A DNA stretch of 56,182 bases, taken from positions 1 through 56,182 of the forward strand of contig JAUSHJ010000054.1 of assembly GCA_030648615.1 (NCBI GenBank). Reading direction: 5' to 3'. Below the pieces are notes generated by a model. It did not search any database and had not been told where the DNA came from. It saw only the letters and a list, made by a program, of their open reading frames with translations. Below are positions 51,866-56,182 of the stretch, piece after piece. The stretch comes from Microcaldota archaeon (GTDB lineage Archaea; Micrarchaeota; Micrarchaeia; Anstonellales; Bilamarchaeaceae). Made by a program: the position numbers and the translations under genes. Numbering within the stretch: the stretch's first letter is position 1; every line of letters begins with the position of its first letter.

Positions 51866-51910
51866 ATTGTCCTCCGGGACAAATATCTCGACCATAGGTC
51901 TCGATAAAAT
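51866..51910. repeat. Hairpin unit I upstream of secF
   Basis: TTGTCC-tcc-GGGACAA, then CTCGACC-ata-GGTCTCG and the tail ATAA. The same 43-nt unit is found at 36946-36988; there GACC/GGTC is replaced by GAAC/GTTC, keeping the pairing. It begins 3 nt upstream of the secF start codon on the minus strand. Confidence 0.7.
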
Positions 51911-51968
51911 TCGCTCTTCTGTTTTTACTAGTTTATATTATTATTGATTCGGTATCTTTATATTAATA

Positions 51969-52157
51969 TGGACTCAGAGGGAATCGAACCCCCAGTCTCT
52001 GCAATTATCTGTTTCCAGTCTAGAGTTTCCAGTCTTGCACCTTGTTCGAGACACTGGACTTCTGGACTCAAGACAGGAACTTGCGAATGCAGCGTCTTAC
52101 CGTTGTCAGCACGATCGACTAATTTCCCTATCGATAAAAGCTTTCGACTATGAGCCC
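51969..52157 (-). tRNA. tRNA-Ala(CGC) with two introns
   Basis: 189 nt. Acceptor GGGCTCA/TGAGTCC includes the G3-T70 wobble that identifies alanine tRNA; discriminator A. The D stem is GTC/GAC, the anticodon stem CTGCA/TGCAG with TTCGCAA (CGC), and the T arm GGGGG-TTCGATT-CCCTC is uninterrupted. Introns: D loop about 43 nt and canonical 37/38 about 77 nt. The latter is rich in CCAGTCTAGAGT-like segments. Confidence 0.9.
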
Positions 52158-52274
52158 AACAGAATATAATATGATTGCGAAAAGGCAATAAAAAATGATA
52201 TGCTCAATATATCTTCTCTGTGGGCAATCGAATTGCATTAATTCAATGCCCATAAATTACAGAATTAATTTATT

Positions 52275-52392
52275 GGGCTTGTAGCTCAGCTTGGATAGAG
52301 CAGCGCCGTCCTAAGAGTTTCGGGTACTGTGTTCCGAGTCTCGATTATTAGGATTAAGGCGAAGGTCATGAGTTCAAATCTCATCTAGCCCG
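52275..52392 (+). tRNA. tRNA-Arg(CCT) with one intron
   Basis: 118 nt. Acceptor GGGCTTG/CTAGCCC has a T6-T67 mismatch; discriminator G. D stem GCTC/GAGC; anticodon loop GTCCTAA (CCT) on stem CGCC/GGCG; T arm ATGAG-TTCAAAT-CTCAT. A canonical-position intron of about 42 nt (after CCTAA) carries AATAATCGAGAC-type complementary segments. T-rich sequence follows the gene. Confidence 0.88.
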
Positions 52393-52415
52393 TTTTTTTT
52401 ACTATTAGATCTAGT

Positions 52416-52937
52416 TTAATCCAATCTAAAAGAATCAAAAATAATCTCGACATCTTTCTTTTCCATATCTTTAAGCTGTTCAGAACAACTGTATGTAACG
52501 AAAGCAGTTCTATGTTTCCCTCTTACATGCATCAATTTCCAGAACTCATTTTCTGAAATAAATTCACATTCGGAAAAATCAGATCCTTCTTTAGAACACT
52601 CTTTTATTTTTATATTGTCTAATTTGTAGTATTCTTTGACTAAGGATTTCAGAAAATTTTTCGAATGAATGCTTAGTTTTTTCGAATTAGGGTCTAGCGA
52701 ATTTTTTCCATAGGTAGAAACATGCATTATCCCAACAATATCTTCCGTATTGGTGTCTACATTTTCATTTACCTTATAAATTTCAGTAACCTGTTCATCC
52801 ATCCGGTCAATCCAGCCTTTAGGTAATATTACTGAAAACGTAGGGTTACCACTTCCTGAACTGAACATCTGAGTTCTTTTTTCTGTATCTTTATTCTGTT
52901 TAGTTTCTTCTTTCCCTTGTTTGATTTTTTTGATCAT
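52416..52937 (-). CDS. Hypothetical protein, 173 aa
   Basis: Lys/Glu-rich N-terminus (MIKKIKQGKEETKQNKDTEK), then a compact alpha/beta domain (NPTFSVILPKGWIDRMDE, FSECEFISENEFWKLMHV). It is reminiscent of PsbP/immunity-like stress domains but no family is firmly recognised. ATG 52937 is chosen; a GTG four codons earlier is possible. It is downstream of endA on the same strand. Confidence 0.65.
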   Translation of the reverse strand: MIKKIKQGKEETKQNKDTEKRTQMFSSGSGNPTFSVILPKGWIDRMDEQVTEIYKVNENVDTNTEDIVGIMHVSTYGKNSLDPNSKKLSIHSKNFLKSLVKEYYKLDNIKIKECSKEGSDFSECEFISENEFWKLMHVRGKHRTAFVTYSCSEQLKDMEKKDVEIIFDSFRLD

Positions 52938-53011
52938 AAAATCACTCACTTATAGTTGGTGTTAAGGCCGAATCCATTCAACCGAGAACCGTAGTTCGAG
53001 GGTTATGGATA

Positions 53012-54229
53012 CTATGGCTGTATCCACTCAATTTCAAAGTATTCATATTCGCTACCAGGTAAATCTACTCTCTTGATTGCATAATATGTTACGCTTGATT
53101 CTCTATCGGTTATAGCCATAATCATGTCTAATCCAAAATATTTGCACTCTTCCAGTGCTTTTGCAAGTTCTTCTCCACCAATATACTCATCTTCTGAAAG
53201 TGAATACATGAGGAATTTAGGTTTACCATCTTTCGGAGTTTCTATACCTCCTTTTTTTCTGTGGTAAAGTAAAAAGTCTAAGTGCAACTTTTTCGGATTC
53301 ACTTTCACTTCAGTTTTTTTTCCAGGAATTGCAAGGATGAATGTCTTTTTCACAGAGTGAGCTACTCTGATGGCACGTGCCCATTCGCTGATTATCATTT
53401 TGCTTTTTCTTGAGAACACATGAACAACGTGTTTGGAGTGTATCCATTCATCATTGTCACGGATTGGAGATGCACCAGGTAGATAAATTCTGAAATGAGT
53501 TCCAAATTTAAAACCAGATTTGATTACGTAGCTTCTGGAACGCCAGTCTTCGTAAACAGAATACATGTCATCGAAATATTTGATTCTTTCATCAGCTGCT
53601 TTCCATACGTCTTCGAACTTTGTATTTTTTACTCTGAGGTTGCCTTTTTTCATTAAGAATAAAGTTTCATAAATGTCTAGTTTGCTTATTTTTCCCCTAT
53701 GCGCTGCTTTGTATGTGCCAAACTGTCCTAGCCAATATCGTTCATAGATTTCTTTTCCTACAGTTTCATCATCAACTACTGTGATTAAATCTTCCGGGAA
53801 AAATACTCCTTCAAAAGCGTAATTATCCATTTTGAATTCTTCTTTTTTATATTTCCTACTTTGACCTCTGCCATAGTCTCCTTCGATTTCCTTTATGTTT
53901 CTGAGAACTAGTCCCTTGTCTCTCCAGTCTTTGTATGTTAAATATCTTGCAAGTATTTTAGGTTGGTCTAGAAAAACACTTGCTAAATCATTGAACGTGT
54001 AAGTGTTGCCTGCTTCATCATAACATTTGCCGTTTCTTATGTCCATAATGTAGAGAGCTTCTTCTGGATCTAGTTTAATTAATCCTCTGTGCATTTCGCC
54101 ATAGAATCCGTTTTGGAGGCTTGTAACCTCGCTTTGTTCTTTTACCCAGATTGTTTTGTCTTTTCGTTCTAATTCTAATTTTATCATTTCACTCACCTTT
54201 AACGCAGTCTGTGCATTGAAAAATGGCAC
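53012..54229 (-). CDS. endA: tRNA-splicing endonuclease EndA, three-unit type
   Basis: EndA cuts introns at bulge-helix-bulge motifs in precursor tRNAs. This protein is 405 aa, about twice an ordinary archaeal EndA. The C-terminal catalytic unit is complete: DWRSRSYVIKSGFKFGTHF (catalytic Tyr and His) and VKKTFILAIPG (catalytic Lys). The N-terminal half is a second, degenerate EndA-like fold (DKGLVLRNIKEIEGDYGRGQ). This length and order match the ARMAN epsilon-2 enzyme, known for relaxed motif specificity. Seven intron-containing tRNAs in the window fit it. Confidence 0.93.
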   Translation of the reverse strand: MPFFNAQTALKVSEMIKLELERKDKTIWVKEQSEVTSLQNGFYGEMHRGLIKLDPEEALYIMDIRNGKCYDEAGNTYTFNDLASVFLDQPKILARYLTYKDWRDKGLVLRNIKEIEGDYGRGQSRKYKKEEFKMDNYAFEGVFFPEDLITVVDDETVGKEIYERYWLGQFGTYKAAHRGKISKLDIYETLFLMKKGNLRVKNTKFEDVWKAADERIKYFDDMYSVYEDWRSRSYVIKSGFKFGTHFRIYLPGASPIRDNDEWIHSKHVVHVFSRKSKMIISEWARAIRVAHSVKKTFILAIPGKKTEVKVNPKKLHLDFLLYHRKKGGIETPKDGKPKFLMYSLSEDEYIGGEELAKALEECKYFGLDMIMAITDRESSVTYYAIKRVDLPGSEYEYFEIEWIQP

Positions 54230-54326
54230 AGGGTGATTTGCGTGATTATAACAAGTCGCATTCGCGACAGTCGTTTATGGCAGTACACGTTGTGTCAGCC
54301 GATTATTTAATTATGAAAAGAAATAT

Positions 54327-54632
54327 TTATAACCAATCATCTCGACGTTCTTTCATTTCTTTTATACTTTTTTTCAATGCGGCAGAGCCCAGTGTAAATA
54401 CGATGCCTAAGCTGCCAATCATTGCTCCAAGCAAACCAAGCGCTTTCTGGCCAGCTCTTGAATCCCGATAGTTATATTCTATCTCCTGCAATCCTGCCTG
54501 TTCGGAATTAGAAGAATAAATTCTCTCATGTAACGGATGTTTCTCCCTCCACATGCCATGGGCTGCAGTGGTTAGCCCGATAGCTAATACGCTTGCAGAT
54601 ACTGTTAATTTTGTTCGTGTTGAAAATTTCAT
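54327..54632 (-). CDS. Small exported or membrane protein, 101 aa
   Basis: An N-terminal hydrophobic segment (LTVSASVLAIGLTTAAHGM) looks like a signal peptide or anchor. A second TM helix is at about 62-85 (KALGLLGAMIGSLGIVFTLG), followed by a Lys/Glu-rich tail. Function unknown. It is between endA and the DsbA-like lipoprotein, all on the minus strand. Confidence 0.6.
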   Translation of the reverse strand: MKFSTRTKLTVSASVLAIGLTTAAHGMWREKHPLHERIYSSNSEQAGLQEIEYNYRDSRAGQKALGLLGAMIGSLGIVFTLGSAALKKSIKEMKERRDDWL

Positions 54633-54647
54633 CGAGAAAACCTAGTT

Positions 54648-56126
54648 TCATTGTACACTATCAAAAATCCCAGCAAACATTTCTATTGGTAATGCACCCT
54701 GAATTGTTACAATATAACTATCTCCATTTTCTCCCATTGACATACCTGGAGCAGGTTGATTTATTGCAAGTACCAAAGCATCCAAATTAGTTCTACTCTT
54801 AGGGAGTATTGCGAAAAATGTTGGTACACCTTGTATGTTAAGTGCGTTACCTTCATCAGTATCAGCATTCAGTTCGTTCTGATAACTTCTTACAATTATG
54901 CATGTGCGTAAAGCATCTTCGTTAAGGCTTAAACTTCTGCCAAGCGGATTTACAAAATATTCAATTGCTCCACTTTCACTTAATTCTACCCAAGTTTCTG
55001 CACTTGCTGCAATTGCAGTTCGCATGGTCCAGAGTGCATTCTGTTCATTTGCACAATACATGGCAAGTGCCGCTTCATCACCTTTATCATGAAATATAAA
55101 TGGAAAATACCGGTAGTAAAGCGCAACTTTACCAGTATTAACATACTGATCTATTATTGCTGGTTCAACTTCTAGTATGTGCCGTACATCAAATGGTGCT
55201 TGTAGCTCTCCAAAATGCATGAATTTTATTGGTGCAGAAACATCTCCAAATGGAGGTAAAAATCCAGTTCCTGGAATAACTGTTTCTTCTTCTTTAGGTG
55301 GCTGCGGATCAATTTCTACCTCTCTATTAGTTGCAATTGTTACTGAAGTTGAAGTTCCTCCATTATTATCTGTTACTGCATTTATCGAACATACTGCAAA
55401 AACCAGTAATGTGGTATTGCCATCAGTTATTGTATAATTTTTATCTCTTTCTGCTTCAAATTCGGTTATTACTGATTTATCTATTCTATTGATAAGTGAG
55501 AATAGTACGTTTCCAGAAAAAATGTTTGCTCCAATGTATTTCAGCATAAGAGTATCATTTATGAGGATATTCATATTATTACTAATTATATTTCTATTGT
55601 CAGTAATATCTATTTCCTGAAGATCGCCACATAAAGAAAGTACAGTCCCGGCATCTAATAATTGTCCTGCGTCGTTGTTACAAGTCGTTCCGCGACAGCC
55701 GCCATCAAATCCAGCATCTTGCGTTTTACCCGCATCTCTTGCACCGGCATCAGCTCCACCATCTCTTGTTCTAGGTCCAGCATCAGGAGTTGGACCAGAG
55801 TCTTGTGTTTCGTGTCCAGCGTCGCTGTTGCAGGTCGCTCCGCGACAACCAGCATCACGTCCAGCATCTGAACTAGAGGTAGAGTTCGTGATATTTATGA
55901 CGATAACTATTGGTGCGGGTTGAGGGGGAACATTTACTATTGTCGTTGCTGGTTTTTGCTCCGGTACTTCAATGCGCATTACCGGGCTTCTGCCGCAACC
56001 TGCCAGTGCCAAAGAGGATACAGCAGCTACGAAAAACATTGCCATTTTTTGTTTTATGTTTCTTCTTTCCATTTTTCTGGCACTAACGCCACCTGATTGT
56101 AAGTTTGTTAAATGTAAATTTCTCAT
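54648..56126 (-). CDS. Lipoprotein with DAG-rich repeats and a Cys-less DsbA-like domain
   Basis: 492 aa. The lipobox LALAGC is at residues 39-44. A low-complexity region (about 85-160) is made of Asp/Ala/Gly with two CRG(A/T)TCN(S/N)DAG units. The C-terminal part is a thioredoxin/DsbA fold: IKFMHFGELQAPFDVRH at the position of F.DFQCPFC, and GVPTFFAIL with the cis-proline. The two active-site cysteines are replaced by Ala and Asp, so it cannot be a normal thiol oxidoreductase. GGTGG precedes ATG 56126. Confidence 0.8.
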   Translation of the reverse strand: MRNLHLTNLQSGGVSARKMERRNIKQKMAMFFVAAVSSLALAGCGRSPVMRIEVPEQKPATTIVNVPPQPAPIVIVINITNSTSSSDAGRDAGCRGATCNSDAGHETQDSGPTPDAGPRTRDGGADAGARDAGKTQDAGFDGGCRGTTCNNDAGQLLDAGTVLSLCGDLQEIDITDNRNIISNNMNILINDTLMLKYIGANIFSGNVLFSLINRIDKSVITEFEAERDKNYTITDGNTTLLVFAVCSINAVTDNNGGTSTSVTIATNREVEIDPQPPKEEETVIPGTGFLPPFGDVSAPIKFMHFGELQAPFDVRHILEVEPAIIDQYVNTGKVALYYRYFPFIFHDKGDEAALAMYCANEQNALWTMRTAIAASAETWVELSESGAIEYFVNPLGRSLSLNEDALRTCIIVRSYQNELNADTDEGNALNIQGVPTFFAILPKSRTNLDALVLAINQPAPGMSMGENGDSYIVTIQGALPIEMFAGIFDSVQ

Positions 56127-56150
56127 AAATTTCCACCAAATTTATTCTGT

Positions 56151-56170
56151 AGAAATTCTGTTGAATTTCT
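56151..56170. other. Perfect hairpin at the end of the window
   Basis: AGAAATTC-tgtt-GAATTTCT, 8 bp with a 4-nt loop, lies 25 nt upstream of the lipoprotein start. It is of the same short perfect hairpin type as those in the intergenic clusters. Confidence 0.5.
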
Positions 56171-56182
56171 CCATCTCAAAAG

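Noticed and set aside
51944-52188. Open frames of 69 and 76 aa
   Set aside because: They overlap the tRNA-Ala gene and have no coding character.

Overview
The window is about 56 kb of AT-rich archaeal DNA. It has no rRNA operon and no CRISPR array. Archaeal markers are an aCPSF1-type beta-CASP RNase with KH domains, a proteasome beta subunit, a Nop5/Prp31-like protein, archaemetzincins, PurP, SecD/SecF, TrmB- and Lrp-type regulators and TATA-box promoters. The closest clue to the lineage is a 405-residue three-part EndA tRNA-splicing endonuclease (53012-54229) together with tRNA genes carrying several introns at unusual positions. This combination is known from ARMAN-type Micrarchaeota (DPANN), and I infer such an organism.

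Layout. 1-5570: a hairpin repeat, a truncated zinc-ribbon gene, an unknown gene and a chaperone operon (grpE, 38-aa ORF, dnaK, HIT, J-domain protein, dnaJ; minus strand) facing a divergent HTH gene. 6-14 kb: secreted proteins (beta/gamma-crystallin lipoprotein, a 538-aa exported protein), a Nop5-like protein, a GNAT enzyme, and a TrmB regulator facing a three-gene unknown operon. 13.8-17.1 kb: tRNA-Pro, -Thr, -Ser and -Gly around tpiA. 17.2-18.8 kb: an AbiE-like toxin-antitoxin island bounded by a second, diverged copy of the hppA 3' end. 18.8-24 kb: hppA, two archaemetzincin-type proteases around an AbrB-PhoU regulator, and two structured intergenic regions. 24-27.4 kb: cupredoxin, transglutaminase, VOC protein and lipoprotein. 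27.4-34.8 kb: tRNA-Glu, tmk, pyrB, pyrI, nnrD, pyrF, hairpin clusters, proB, proC and an M42 peptidase. 34.9-46 kb: tRNA-Trp, unknown genes including a putative zincin, psmB, aCPSF1, two purP paralogues, ACT, Lrp and methyltransferase genes. 46-56 kb: cis-prenyltransferase, glnA, secF-secD, tRNA-Ala, tRNA-Arg, endA and a degenerate DsbA-like lipoprotein.

Two systems stand out. (1) The adjacent proC and proB genes each begin with a good Shine-Dalgarno, an ATG and an 11-12-codon leader frame. Each leader carries the same motif (AGG-GRT-TTA-CTT-CCA-T) and ends at a stop directly after, or one codon after, the proline codon. Each enzyme continues only in the +1 frame, and neither frame has another start codon. 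The site resembles the bacterial RF2 shift site (purine-rich SD, 3-nt spacer, CTT), but the A-site codon is CCA (Pro) instead of a stop. I propose +1 frameshifting induced by proline starvation.

(2) A dispersed family of roughly 50-85-nt two-hairpin elements occurs in intergenic DNA, between pyrB and pyrI, and inside two introns of tRNA-Ser. Stems differ between copies by compensatory changes. Comparison of the homologous T-loop introns of tRNA-Ser and tRNA-Trp shows one element as a clean insertion. Other hairpins are nested in each other's loops. Eight intact-looking tRNA genes are present. Seven contain introns, in D-loops, T-loops and on either side of the anticodon. Two show C-A mismatches that C-to-U editing would repair.
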